In this document: piece after piece, positions 1 through 8,700 of the stretch
Position numbering within the stretch: position 1 is the first letter of the stretch
Layout of the letters: every line of letters begins with the position of its first letter
Assembly: GCA_017643925.1 (NCBI GenBank)
Contig: JAEPML010000014.1
Span: 1 to 64,000, forward strand
Length of the DNA: 64,000 bases
From: Roseibium sp.
GTDB taxonomy: Bacteria; Pseudomonadota; Alphaproteobacteria; Rhizobiales; Stappiaceae
Reading direction: 5' to 3'
Translations under genes and position numbers: made by a program
Notes under the pieces: generated by a model
Seen by the model: only the letters and a program-made list of their open reading frames with translations
Databases searched by the model: none
Told to the model about the DNA's origin: nothing

Positions 1-368
1 GCAACTCCTATTGGCTGTTTCTCCTAATAGGTTGTGCAAACCGGTTCGAAATCAATCAGCTGAATGCTGTGTTCGGTGTGAGTGAACAATCAGCGCTTTT
101 GATTGCGAGGCGAAAAAACCACTGGACCGGGCCGGACTTGCATGGTAACCGCTTCTCCTCGCAAGTGGATTTGCTGGCAAAACCGATGCTGGCCTGACAC
201 GAGATTGGGAAGAATGAACGCAGGTCTGACACTCCGACGACGAACCAGCCGACGAGAAATCTCTCGTTCGCTCCGTCGCGGCTGACCTGATCCCCGGACC
301 TTCCACTTTCTACCCGGGCACTGGCAGGCGCGCTTTCAAAGAAAAGACCGCTTGTTGGGAACAGCCTT
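1..368. other. Upstream region without a convincing gene
   Basis: No open frame here has both a plausible start signal and protein-like composition. Short frames exist on both strands, but they are arginine/serine-rich shadows or run antisense into the acetyltransferase. A weak inverted repeat (CCTATT...AATAGG, about positions 8-32) is visible near the left edge. The sequence GGTTCGAAATC near position 43 looks like a tRNA T-loop, but no flanking stems pair. The region probably holds the promoter of the following gene, which I cannot place. Confidence 0.5.
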
Positions 369-866
369 ATGAAACAGACCGCATGGGTCATCCGGCTCGA
401 AGAAGCCACTGACAACACCGCAATTGAAGATCTTCAGGCTGAAGCCTTCGGACCAGGCCGTTTTGCCAGGACTGCATTCCGCATTCGTGAAAACGTGCCG
501 CACCGCACGGACCTCTCCTTTGTGGGCCTCGCAGGTGAGCGGATCGCGGGCTCTATCAGGCTGTCGCCCATCATGATCGGCGCTTCAGCTGCCCTGCTCC
601 TGGGGCCGTTGACCGTCGCACCGGACTTCAAGAACCGCGGCCTTGGCAAGGCGCTGATGCGCGTCGCCATGGAGACGGCTGAACGGGCAGGTGACAAGCT
701 TGTGCTGCTCGTGGGAGATGCGCCTTATTACAGCCCGTTCGGATTCAGGCAGGTTCCATTCGGAAAGGTCACGCTGCCCGGGCCGGTTGACCCGGAACGC
801 CTTCTGATCGCTCAACTGAACCAGGCCGAGATGCCGGAAGGCATGGTTCACGGCGGCGAGCACTAG
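369..866 (+). CDS. GNAT family N-acetyltransferase (YhbS-like)
   Basis: The 165-residue protein fits a single GNAT domain. These enzymes move an acetyl group from acetyl-CoA to an amine; the acceptor cannot be predicted. The acetyl-CoA site is the stretch LLGPLTVAPDFKNRGLGKAL (about residues 76-95), which carries the Q/RxxGxG/A-type motif as KNRGLGKAL. The following YYSPFGFRQVP matches the usual YY..FGF strand near the C-terminus of YhbS-type proteins. The ATG is preceded by a weak GGGAAC. It stands alone, convergent with the MoxR operon whose last gene ends 24 bp beyond it. Family assignment is secure, substrate unknown. Confidence 0.85.
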   Translation: MKQTAWVIRLEEATDNTAIEDLQAEAFGPGRFARTAFRIRENVPHRTDLSFVGLAGERIAGSIRLSPIMIGASAALLLGPLTVAPDFKNRGLGKALMRVAMETAERAGDKLVLLVGDAPYYSPFGFRQVPFGKVTLPGPVDPERLLIAQLNQAEMPEGMVHGGEH

Positions 867-889
867 AAACATACAGGTTTCTAGTGGTG

Positions 890-2965
890 CTACCTGCCTT
901 CGCGATACCAGGTCATCGTTATTGCGCCAAGCAGCAAGGCAAGTCCAAGTAGCCCAATCATGAGCGGGTATCGGTCCACACCATTCAGCACACTTGCCTC
1001 GGTCGCCTTCAGGCCGATCCAGCCGTTGCCTGCGTAGTTCGCAGACTGACGCATCGAAACGACACGTGGAAGATCCAGGTCACCGCCGACATCCCTCAGG
1101 CGCTGCGCGGTGCCGCCGGTCGCTTCGCTGACCGGTTGCAGAAGATCGGTCGTCGACAGGACATCGGTGTATTCACGCGGGTTTTGCGGGCCCACATGAA
1201 TGAGCGCATTCCGCTCGCCATCCGACACGGACCAGAGGCCCGTTTCCTGTGCGGGCAAACCTCCGCGCCACAGGCCGGGATCCTGTTCCGTCATCTCAAT
1301 GACGTTGCTGTCGCCGGTCGGCGACGTCACCGTGACCTCGTTGACGCTTTCGCCAAGTGTCTGCCGTTCGACCACAAGTTCAGGCCCGCGCAGCGAGACA
1401 TTGAGGGCCTCTTCTTCCAGGTCCGGTTCCTGCATCAGCCAATGAGCCAGCCGGCGCAGCAGGGGCACGTGCGGCCCGCCGCCTTCAAAACCGCGTGCCC
1501 ACAGCCAGACATGATCTGACAGAAGCATCGCGACCCGGCCTTCACCTTCACGGTTGAGCACGAGAATAGGCGTTTCGCTCGGACCGGACATCAGGGTGTG
1601 ACCGGCATCGATCTCGGTATCAACCGCGCGGAACCAGCGGCTCCAGGCAGGCGGGTCCTGCTCGGCTCCGGGCAGCCCTCGCGTGACCGGATGGCGTTCG
1701 CCAAGATTTGCAAGCGTGGCGTGGAAGGGTTGTTCAAGGATCGTGCCTGTCGGACGGGCAGGCAGGATAGGAGCCAGCGGCGTGCGGTAGAGACTGCCGC
1801 CCTCGGCATAGTCAGGTCCACCGGCCAGCAGAACGGCGCCACCGTCGCGCACATACCGGGCGATGTTGTCGAAATAGAGCATCGGCAGCACGCCGCGGCG
1901 AACGTAGCGGTCGAAGATGATCAGGTCAAACTCGTCGATCTTGACCGAAAACAGTTCGCGGGTCGGAAAGGCGATCAGCGACAGTTGGTTGATCGGCGTG
2001 CCGTCCTGTTTTTCCGGCGGTCTGAGAATAGTGAAATGCACAAGATCAACGGAGGCATCGGACTTCAACAGATTGCGCCACGTGCGCTCGCCCGCATGCG
2101 GGGATCCCGAAACAAGCAGAACGCGAAGGTTCTCCCGAATGCCGTCGATAGTAACGACGGCACGATTGTTCAAAGGGGTCAGCTCACCTTCCAGGGGCGC
2201 GGCCTCGAATTCGAAAATATTGTCGCCGCCATGTGCGATGGCGACCGGGATTTCAATTTTCTCCCCGGTCCGGGCGATCCGTTCGCTAACCACGTCTCCA
2301 TCGCGTTTGACAGTCAGCACCACCTGATCCCCAGGTCCGGTACCACGGCCCTGGTCAACGACGGAAAGCGTCACGGTCTGCTCCGATCCGACAAGGCCGA
2401 ACCGCGGGGCTTTCTCAAGGACGATGCGCCGGTCGCGTTCGTCGGCAGCACCCGTGATCAAGCCATGTACGGGTGCATCGAAGCCGAGCGCCTTCGCATT
2501 TTCCGGGATGTCATGGATCTGGCCGTCCGTGATGATGACGGCGCCTCCAACGCGCTCCGGCGGGACGTCCGCAAGTCCGTTCGACAAGGTCTGGAACACT
2601 TCCGTGCCATTGCCGGTGCCCGAGTTCCTCGCTTCCAGTATCCTGAGTTCAAAACCGTCAAGAGCGTCGATCCGCTTCTTGATGCTTTCGGTCGCCTCGT
2701 CAGTGGTCTGTTCCCGGTCGGCAAGACGCTGGCTCTGACTTTTGTCCACCACCATCGCGACAACAGACGTCAACGGTTCACGGTCCTCGCGCTCGATCGC
2801 AGGGTTGGCCAGTGCAAACAGCAACAGGGCCATGGTGAGCGCGCGAAGGAACCAGCCGCGAAGTCTCAGATATCCCGTCAGAAGTGCCAGAAAGACGGCG
2901 ATAACGATGCCGGCCGTCAAAGCCCAAAACGGAACCAGGGGATCAAAGGAAAGGGACCAGACCAT
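890..2965 (-). CDS. Membrane protein with VWA-like and glutamine-amidotransferase-like domains (MoxR operon)
   Basis: A protein of about 691 residues, last gene of the minus-strand moxR operon. Two N-terminal membrane helices (about 14-33 and 38-55) are followed by a VWA-like segment with a MIDAS-type DKSQS (74-78) and a later ITDG. The middle resembles the class I glutamine amidotransferase-like fold of uncharacterised alphaproteobacterial proteins (DUF1355-like): 'LRVLLVSGSPHAGERTWRN', then a GGAVLLAGGPDYAEGG segment. One C-terminal membrane helix follows (about 665-685). No amidotransferase cysteine nucleophile is obvious, so enzymatic activity is doubtful. The ATG at 2965 has AGGAG six bases upstream; the in-frame TTG just before it is a poorer choice. 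It starts 8 bp after the stop of the DUF4159 gene, so the two are probably co-transcribed. Likely part of a MoxR-dependent envelope maturation system (inference). Confidence 0.75.
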   Translation of the reverse strand: MVWSLSFDPLVPFWALTAGIVIAVFLALLTGYLRLRGWFLRALTMALLLFALANPAIEREDREPLTSVVAMVVDKSQSQRLADREQTTDEATESIKKRIDALDGFELRILEARNSGTGNGTEVFQTLSNGLADVPPERVGGAVIITDGQIHDIPENAKALGFDAPVHGLITGAADERDRRIVLEKAPRFGLVGSEQTVTLSVVDQGRGTGPGDQVVLTVKRDGDVVSERIARTGEKIEIPVAIAHGGDNIFEFEAAPLEGELTPLNNRAVVTIDGIRENLRVLLVSGSPHAGERTWRNLLKSDASVDLVHFTILRPPEKQDGTPINQLSLIAFPTRELFSVKIDEFDLIIFDRYVRRGVLPMLYFDNIARYVRDGGAVLLAGGPDYAEGGSLYRTPLAPILPARPTGTILEQPFHATLANLGERHPVTRGLPGAEQDPPAWSRWFRAVDTEIDAGHTLMSGPSETPILVLNREGEGRVAMLLSDHVWLWARGFEGGGPHVPLLRRLAHWLMQEPDLEEEALNVSLRGPELVVERQTLGESVNEVTVTSPTGDSNVIEMTEQDPGLWRGGLPAQETGLWSVSDGERNALIHVGPQNPREYTDVLSTTDLLQPVSEATGGTAQRLRDVGGDLDLPRVVSMRQSANYAGNGWIGLKATEASVLNGVDRYPLMIGLLGLALLLGAITMTWYREGR

Positions 2966-2973
2966 CAATGCTC

Positions 2974-5793
2974 CTATTGTCCAAGCCGTTCGAGCAACGC
3001 GGGAATGTGCACCTGGTCAGCCTTGTAGTTGCCGGTCAGGCTGTACATCACGATGTTCACGCCGGAGCGGAAGGCATAGTCGCGCTGAGTGGGGTCGTTG
3101 GGTACGGTGGGATACATGAATTCGCCACTTTCCGAGATTGCCCAGGCCGCGGCAAAGTCATTGCCGGTGATCATGATCGGCGACACACCATCCCCTGCTC
3201 GTACCGGACGATCTCCGCGCGCCGAGACTTCCTCCAGGCTTTCCACCCATAGCGGGCTTGTTGCGTAGCGTCCCGGAAAGGTCTCAAGCAGGTAAAATGC
3301 CTTGGTCAGAACATGATCCTGCGGGACAGGCTCAAGCGGCGGCACATCCAGGTCTTCAAGGATTTCCCGAAGCTTGAGCGTTGCCGGTGTCGAGGCGAAC
3401 TCGTTCGCCGATGAACTGAGGTGATCGCGGGTATCGAAGAGGATCGATCCGCCATTCCGCATGAATGTGTCGATGCGCGCGATGGTCTGATCATTCGGCT
3501 TGTCCGCGGCCGGGTCAATCGGCCAGTAGATCAGCGAGAAAAACGCCAGTTCATCACGCGCGATATCGATTGCGACAGGCGGTCCCGGTTCGAGCGCGGT
3601 TCTTTCTGAGAGGAACTGGCTCAGTCCCGACAATCCGGCGGCGCTGGTGTCGTCGATCTCGGGGTTGCCGGTCATGACATAGGCCAGCCGTGTCTGCAGC
3701 GTCGACTCCATGGCCAGGAGCTCGTTCGAGGTTGACTGGGCGCCTGCCGGATCTGTCCCGCTTGCAAGAAGCAATGTCGCGGCAACAGCCATGGCGGGAG
3801 CGATCGAAGCGACACGACCCTTCAACCTGATCCGGCTGATGCCTCCTGCGAGCAGGAACACCGCGATGGTGTCGAGCACGATCAACAGGAAGGCCAGGGT
3901 GAAGAACAGGGATCTCAGATCAAACGGGTCGGAGGCCGGATAGGGGGCGCTGGTGGCACTTTCTCCAAGGGGAGACAGGTCCAATGGCAACAGTTCGTCC
4001 TCCGCCTGCAGAAGGTTGAGCGCGCGAAAACCGTCTTCGGTTCCGTAGAGGCCAGGTGGTGTTCGCCGGCTGGCGCTGGCCTCCCGAAAGTCGAATGCGC
4101 TGACCGGTGTGACTTCGACCGGCGGTGGACCGAAGCGGCCATAACCGTCAAGCAAGCGCAGCGGTGGCAACACGCTTTGTGAAGCGGTGCTTCCATCCGT
4201 GGTTTCAGAGACCGCCGCTACATTCGAAACGGCAAGGATCCGCCGCAGCATGTTCAGGAATACACCTGACAATGGCAGGTTGGACCAGGAAGAATCTGCG
4301 GTGACATGAAAGAGCACCAGGCTGCCGGCTCCCAGGGAAGTTGCCGTCACCAGCGGAGTCCCGTCCTCCAGCATGGCCCAGGTCCGGCCGGGCAGATCTG
4401 AAGTGGGTTCTGCCAGCACCTGCCTGTTGACAGTCACCTCTTCGGGAACCTTGAGACCGGAGAAGGGAGAATTATCGGGAAACGCTGCAAGTTGCTGCGG
4501 TTGCTTCCACGACAGCGAGCCGCCGAGCGAGCGGTCGCCGGCCCGCAATCGAACAGGAATGAGATCGTCGCTGCCGCCGGCGGTTTTCGGGCCGGCAAAA
4601 CGCAGAAGCGTGCCCCCACTCTCAACCCATTCGCGCAGGCTTTCCGCCGTTGTGTCAGGCAAACGCCCGACGTCGGCCAGAACCAGCACGGAAATCCCCT
4701 GATCCAGAAGGGCCGCCACAGCCGCATCGATGTCGCTGTCCTTGGGTCTTCGGATGTCCGAGAAGGGCGCAAGTGCGCGTTCCAGGTAATAGACCGGGGA
4801 CAGGAGTGGCTGGTCCAGGTCACCCGACTGGCCGGAAATCACGCCAACTGTTCTGCGCCGCCAGCTGTCGTCAACCAGCTGCACCGAGCCCGCCGCACCC
4901 TCGCCAGCGATTTCGACCCGGGCAATGTCATTGCGCAGTTCACTCGGCAGGTCGAACCGGGCTTCGGTTTCGGTCGTGCCGGGATCGAAGGAAGCCTGCA
5001 CTTCACCCAGGACAAGCCCTTTCAGATCCAGCGCGCGAACCGTTGCGGTTCCGACCTGTTGGTCGGGATGCCGGATCACCGTCAGCGAAAGGGCTTCTGC
5101 GTCATTGGCGAGGTCCTTCAGGCCGATCGGTGTTTCGATGCCCGTCATAACGGTAACCGGCAACGCTCCGATGATGGAAGACAGGTCAGACAGGAAGGCG
5201 CCGTCGGTCCGGGTTCCGTCGGAGAGCCAGATCACTGCGCCCGGAGGCGTGGCCTGCGCGGCCTTGCGCAGACCGATACTCAATTCGCTGCGACGGGGCG
5301 GATAGGGGCGGGGCTCGAGCGCCCGCAGCTTTTCCAACGCGTTCGCGGCAGCTTCCGGCGTGAAACTCTGTGCCGGTCCTTCGGCGGTGGCCGCAAACAG
5401 GACAGGCTGTCCGTCTTGCTCGGCATTGGCGAGGATCTGCTCGGCCGCGCCGACCTGGGATTGCCACCCCTTTGCAGACGTCCAGCCGTTGTCGATCAGT
5501 ACCCACAACACACCCTCGCCGGTTTCCAGCGGTTCCGCGGAGCGCCAGACCGGACCCGCCAGGGCAAAGATGAGGATCGCGGCGAGCAGCAACCGGAGCA
5601 GCGTCAGCCACCAGGGACTGCGCTGCGGTGTTTCTTCGTGCTGATCGATGTCGAGAAGCAGCCGGGTCGGCGGAAATGCGATCTCGCGGGGGCGCGGCGG
5701 TGTCAGGCGCAGCAGCCACCAGATCACCGGAAGCAACGCAAGCGCGGCCAGGATCCATGGAGCCGTAAAGGTTAGGGGCAAGCCTGCGAACAC
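2974..5793 (-). CDS. BatA-type N-terminal / DUF4159 membrane protein
   Basis: This 939-residue protein begins with the BatA N-terminal membrane motif (LTFTAPWILAALALLPVIWW), followed by a second helix near 62-80. A degenerate VWA-like domain follows: the MIDAS position reads LIDNGWTSA instead of DxSxS, and a later strand reads WLSDGT. A large beta-rich region ends in two more hydrophobic stretches (about 625-650 and 660-682). The C-terminal DUF4159 domain (about 700-930) contains 'FFSLIYWPIDP', the usual signature of that family. The start is a GTG three bases after the stop of the DUF58 gene, so translation is probably coupled. The role is unknown; the context (MoxR, DUF58) suggests a membrane scaffold acted on by the AAA+ ATPase. 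Confidence 0.85.
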   Translation of the reverse strand: MFAGLPLTFTAPWILAALALLPVIWWLLRLTPPRPREIAFPPTRLLLDIDQHEETPQRSPWWLTLLRLLLAAILIFALAGPVWRSAEPLETGEGVLWVLIDNGWTSAKGWQSQVGAAEQILANAEQDGQPVLFAATAEGPAQSFTPEAAANALEKLRALEPRPYPPRRSELSIGLRKAAQATPPGAVIWLSDGTRTDGAFLSDLSSIIGALPVTVMTGIETPIGLKDLANDAEALSLTVIRHPDQQVGTATVRALDLKGLVLGEVQASFDPGTTETEARFDLPSELRNDIARVEIAGEGAAGSVQLVDDSWRRRTVGVISGQSGDLDQPLLSPVYYLERALAPFSDIRRPKDSDIDAAVAALLDQGISVLVLADVGRLPDTTAESLREWVESGGTLLRFAGPKTAGGSDDLIPVRLRAGDRSLGGSLSWKQPQQLAAFPDNSPFSGLKVPEEVTVNRQVLAEPTSDLPGRTWAMLEDGTPLVTATSLGAGSLVLFHVTADSSWSNLPLSGVFLNMLRRILAVSNVAAVSETTDGSTASQSVLPPLRLLDGYGRFGPPPVEVTPVSAFDFREASASRRTPPGLYGTEDGFRALNLLQAEDELLPLDLSPLGESATSAPYPASDPFDLRSLFFTLAFLLIVLDTIAVFLLAGGISRIRLKGRVASIAPAMAVAATLLLASGTDPAGAQSTSNELLAMESTLQTRLAYVMTGNPEIDDTSAAGLSGLSQFLSERTALEPGPPVAIDIARDELAFFSLIYWPIDPAADKPNDQTIARIDTFMRNGGSILFDTRDHLSSSANEFASTPATLKLREILEDLDVPPLEPVPQDHVLTKAFYLLETFPGRYATSPLWVESLEEVSARGDRPVRAGDGVSPIMITGNDFAAAWAISESGEFMYPTVPNDPTQRDYAFRSGVNIVMYSLTGNYKADQVHIPALLERLGQ

Positions 5794-5796
5794 GGG

Positions 5797-6720
5797 TCAG
5801 ACGCCTCCTCTTTGCATGACATCCAGAGCCCCCGAAAGCGCGCTGTGCAACACCAGCAACGGTTCCGACGCCGGACGATCCGTATGGTGAAGAACATATG
5901 TCCATCCAGCTCGTCTGGCTACATCGCGGATTTCGGCGCGATGGGCTTCCAGCCGGTTGTGGTAGTTCTCCCTCCAGTTTTCAGCCCGCCCTGCGGTCAA
6001 ACGCAGGCCTTGCTCCGGATCGGTGAATTCTACACGACCGTCGAAGGGGAAGGTCTCTTCTATCGGGTCCAGAACCTGTACCAGGTGTCCGCGCGCGCCG
6101 GTGCTGGCAACACGTGCGATCCAGGCGGTGATGTCTTCAAGCGGATCCAGAAAATCCGAGACGAGGACAACGTCTGCAAAGCGCTTCACGGAGATCGTGT
6201 CCGGCAGGGAGACCGGCCTGGAAAGATGGGCAAGCGCATCGGCGAGGCGTTCGGCTGCCCGCCGGTCGGAAAATGGGCGGGTAACACCGGTCAGACCGAT
6301 CCGTTCGCCGGTCTCGGCCAGCATGTCGGCCAGCGCGAGCATCAGCACGATGGCGCGGTCGCGCTTCGTGACTTCGGTCAGGCGTGAGCGAAACACCATG
6401 GAAGAGGAAAGGTCTGACCAGAGCCAGACGGTATGAGCGGATTCCCATTCCCTTTCGCGCACATAAAGATGGTCGTCCCGGGCAGAGCGGCGCCAGTCGA
6501 TCCGCTTGGCGGGTTCACCCATGTTGAAGGGGCGAAACTGCCAGAAGCTCTCTCCGGGACCTGCTCTTCTGCGTCCGTGCCAGCCTGCAATGATGGAACT
6601 CGAGACATGGCTCGCCTCGACCAGCAGGTCGGGCAGGGCGTCCGCGACCGACCTTGCCTCGCCAATGACGTTCGGCCAGGTGCTTTGGTCAATGCCAGCT
6701 TTTGAATCGCTGCTGTCCAT
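5797..6720 (-). CDS. DUF58 domain-containing protein (VWA-like MoxR partner)
   Basis: The 307-residue protein carries the DUF58 signature GEPAKRIDWRRSARDDHLYV (about 68-87), followed by a complete MIDAS-type DLSSS (103-107) on the strand 'VWLWSDLSSSM'. A later strand reads VVLVSDFLDP. DUF58 proteins are soluble VWA-like proteins almost always encoded beside a MoxR ATPase. They are thought to act as its substrate adaptor or client. No membrane helix is visible. The gene sits 32 bp downstream of moxR and 3 bp upstream of the BatA/DUF4159 gene. Family assignment is secure; the biochemical role is inferred from studied MoxR-VWA pairs. Confidence 0.9.
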   Translation of the reverse strand: MDSSDSKAGIDQSTWPNVIGEARSVADALPDLLVEASHVSSSIIAGWHGRRRAGPGESFWQFRPFNMGEPAKRIDWRRSARDDHLYVREREWESAHTVWLWSDLSSSMVFRSRLTEVTKRDRAIVLMLALADMLAETGERIGLTGVTRPFSDRRAAERLADALAHLSRPVSLPDTISVKRFADVVLVSDFLDPLEDITAWIARVASTGARGHLVQVLDPIEETFPFDGRVEFTDPEQGLRLTAGRAENWRENYHNRLEAHRAEIRDVARRAGWTYVLHHTDRPASEPLLVLHSALSGALDVMQRGGV

Positions 6721-6752
6721 GCTGCTCTGTTCCTTCGGGATGGGCTGCGGGA

Positions 6753-7772
6753 TCAGGCGATCTTGTCCTTGACGCGGCGAATGACGTCTCGAACGGTGTG
6801 ACCGTCGGCGCGGGCTGCAAATGTCAATGCCATACGATGCTGGAGCACCGGTTCGGCAAGCGCCAGAACGTCATCGACAGAGGGCGCAAGACGCCCTTCG
6901 ACAAGGGCGCGGGCACGAACGGTCAGCATGAGGGCCTGACTGGCACGAGGTCCGGGGCCCCAGGCGATCAGGTTGGTCACGTCATTTGCCTCCGAAGCGT
7001 CGCCGGGGCGGGCCGAGCGGACCAGTTTCAAGATGGCGTCAACGACCGATTCACCCACTGGCATCCGACGCACCAGCTGCTGGTAGTCCATGAGTTCTTC
7101 GGCGCTCATTGCAACCTGGGCAGCTGCCTGGTCGGCACCGGTCGTCTCCAAAAGGATGCGGCGCTCGGCATCCAGGTCCGGATAGTGAACATCAATCTGC
7201 ATCAGGAAGCGGTCGAGCTGTGCTTCGGGCAGCGGATAGGTGCCTTCCTGTTCCAGCGGGTTCTGGGTCGCAAGGACATGGAAGGGGCGCGGCAGATCAT
7301 GCGGATGCCCCGCGACCGTCACATGGTATTCCTGCATGGCCTGCAAGAGTGCGGACTGGGTGCGCGGACTTGCACGGTTGATTTCATCCGCCATCAGCAG
7401 CTGTGAAAAGACCGGGCCGGGGATGAAGCGGAAGGACCGGCCGCCATCCGCGCTCTGTTCCATGACTTCCGCACCGAGAATATCGGACGGCATCAGGTCG
7501 GGTGTGAACTGGATCCTGCGCGCGTCCAGACCCAGGACGGTGCCGAGGGTTTCGACCAGCTTGGTTTTGGCGAGTCCCGGGACTCCGACAAGAAGGCCGT
7601 GACCCCCTGCAAGGATCGTCACCAGGCTTTGCTCGACCACGGTTTCCTGGCCGAAGATGATGCGCGCAATATCAGCCTTGGCGTCGCTGATGCGATTGAC
7701 AGCGCGTTCGGCGTTTTCTGCAACGGCGGCAAGGTCTTCTTCGGTTGGGCTGGAGGGGGAAACAACGCTCAT
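6753..7772 (-). CDS. MoxR family AAA+ ATPase
   Basis: The 339-residue protein is full length for the family. It shows Walker A GVPGLAKTK (63-71), Walker B LLMADEIN (125-132), sensor-1 ATQNP (168-172) and the MoxR-typical LPEAQLDRF (181-189). The C-terminal half is the AAA lid. MoxR proteins are hexameric chaperone-like ATPases that remodel or load cofactors into partner VWA proteins. Here three downstream genes in the same operon all contain VWA-like segments. The ATG at 7772 follows a 280-bp divergent intergenic region shared with the DUF1285 gene, which holds a 22-bp palindrome. Sure of family; the client is unknown. Confidence 0.95.
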   Translation of the reverse strand: MSVVSPSSPTEEDLAAVAENAERAVNRISDAKADIARIIFGQETVVEQSLVTILAGGHGLLVGVPGLAKTKLVETLGTVLGLDARRIQFTPDLMPSDILGAEVMEQSADGGRSFRFIPGPVFSQLLMADEINRASPRTQSALLQAMQEYHVTVAGHPHDLPRPFHVLATQNPLEQEGTYPLPEAQLDRFLMQIDVHYPDLDAERRILLETTGADQAAAQVAMSAEELMDYQQLVRRMPVGESVVDAILKLVRSARPGDASEANDVTNLIAWGPGPRASQALMLTVRARALVEGRLAPSVDDVLALAEPVLQHRMALTFAARADGHTVRDVIRRVKDKIA

Positions 7773-7883
7773 GTATCACCTATTCCCTATATGTGTTTCG
7801 GCCGCCGGAGTTGGACCCGATTCTTCTTTCCCTGGATCAGTTTGCTGCGACACCTACAGTCTGACACCATATAAATTCGTAGA

Positions 7884-7905
7884 TAAGGCGCAATTGTGCG
7901 CCTTA
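7884..7905. promoter_or_regulatory. 22-bp palindrome between divergent moxR and DUF1285 genes
   Basis: Two perfect 9-base arms (TAAGGCGCA and TGCGCCTTA) are separated by ATTG, roughly midway between the two divergent start codons. The size and symmetry suit a dimeric regulator. No regulator is adjacent, so the binding protein is unknown. A second, smaller inverted repeat (GGGAATT-GTCAA-AATTCCC, 7997-8015) lies nearer the DUF1285 gene and could form a leader hairpin. Confidence 0.4.
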
Positions 7906-8052
7906 CAGTGGAAAGGTCCAAGATTCTTTTGCTCCTCTGGGGATAAGGATCGGTTTGCCGGGGGTCGCAGGTGCGAATTCGCGGAAACTTGTGACAGGGA
8001 ATTGTCAAAATTCCCGGTGTAGAAGCTTCTTGAATTGAGGGTGAAGGGTTAC

Positions 8053-8658
8053 ATGCAGAACGGATCGGGTGATGTGACAGGCACCATGCCGGAGGGGTTG
8101 AAGGCCCTTATGAGCCGCGCAGATCGCAAGGATATGGCCTTGCCGCCGGTGGACAAATGGAACCCGGAATTCTGCGGTGATCTCGATATCAGGATTGCAC
8201 GTGACGGCACCTGGTTCTACCTCGGGTCGCCGATTGGGCGGGAGGCTCTGGTGAAGCTGTTCGCTTCCGTCCTGCGAAAGGACGAGGACGGCCGGCACTA
8301 CCTGGTAACGCCCGTTGAAAAGATCGGTATCACGGTCGAGGATGCACCTCTTCTGGCGGTGGAGTTGGCGGTTGAGGGAGACGGGCAATCACAGCTTGTT
8401 TCCATCAGAACAAATCTCGGCGATCTCGTCAAAATCGGTCCGGATCACTATTTACGGTTTGAAATGGAACCGGAAAGCGACGGCCTGAAGCCCTATGTGA
8501 ATGTGCGCGGGCGCCTGGAGGCGCTGTTTACCCGCCCGCTGATGTATCAGCTGGTGGACCTGATGGAGCAACGTGACGGCGATGAAGGAACGGAAATGGG
8601 GCTTTGGAGCGGTGGCGAGTTCTTCCGAGTTGCACCTGAGTTCCTGGCCGCCGGCTGA
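8053..8658 (+). CDS. DUF1285 domain-containing protein
   Basis: A protein of 201 residues from the ATG at 8053, preceded by GAGGGTGAAGGG. An in-frame TTG 18 bases upstream would give a longer product but has no ribosome binding site. The sequence matches the DUF1285 family of proteobacteria: 'DLDIRIARDGTWFYLGSPIG' near the N-terminus and a 'YLVTPVEKIGITVEDAPLL' segment. No catalytic motif, signal peptide or membrane helix is visible. It heads a plus-strand cluster with the CoA pyrophosphatase, DUF6111 and CCA-adding enzyme genes, and is divergent from moxR. This arrangement recurs in related alphaproteobacteria as far as I know. Function unknown. Confidence 0.88.
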   Translation: MQNGSGDVTGTMPEGLKALMSRADRKDMALPPVDKWNPEFCGDLDIRIARDGTWFYLGSPIGREALVKLFASVLRKDEDGRHYLVTPVEKIGITVEDAPLLAVELAVEGDGQSQLVSIRTNLGDLVKIGPDHYLRFEMEPESDGLKPYVNVRGRLEALFTRPLMYQLVDLMEQRDGDEGTEMGLWSGGEFFRVAPEFLAAG

Positions 8659-8700
8659 CAATGAGAAAACAACACATGGATTACCAAACGGCTGAGATGC

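Noticed and set aside
35-60. tRNA-like T-loop sequence GGTTCGAAATC
   Set aside because: No flanking T-stem, acceptor stem or anticodon arm pairs, so it is not a tRNA.
1598-3028. A 476-codon plus-strand frame opposite the last MoxR-operon gene
   Set aside because: It is antisense to a gene with recognisable domains, has an arginine/glutamine-rich composition typical of GC-driven shadow frames, and has no start signal.
4492-5775. A 427-codon plus-strand frame opposite the DUF4159 gene
   Set aside because: Same reasoning: no motif, low-complexity R/Q/G content, fully antisense to a well-supported gene.
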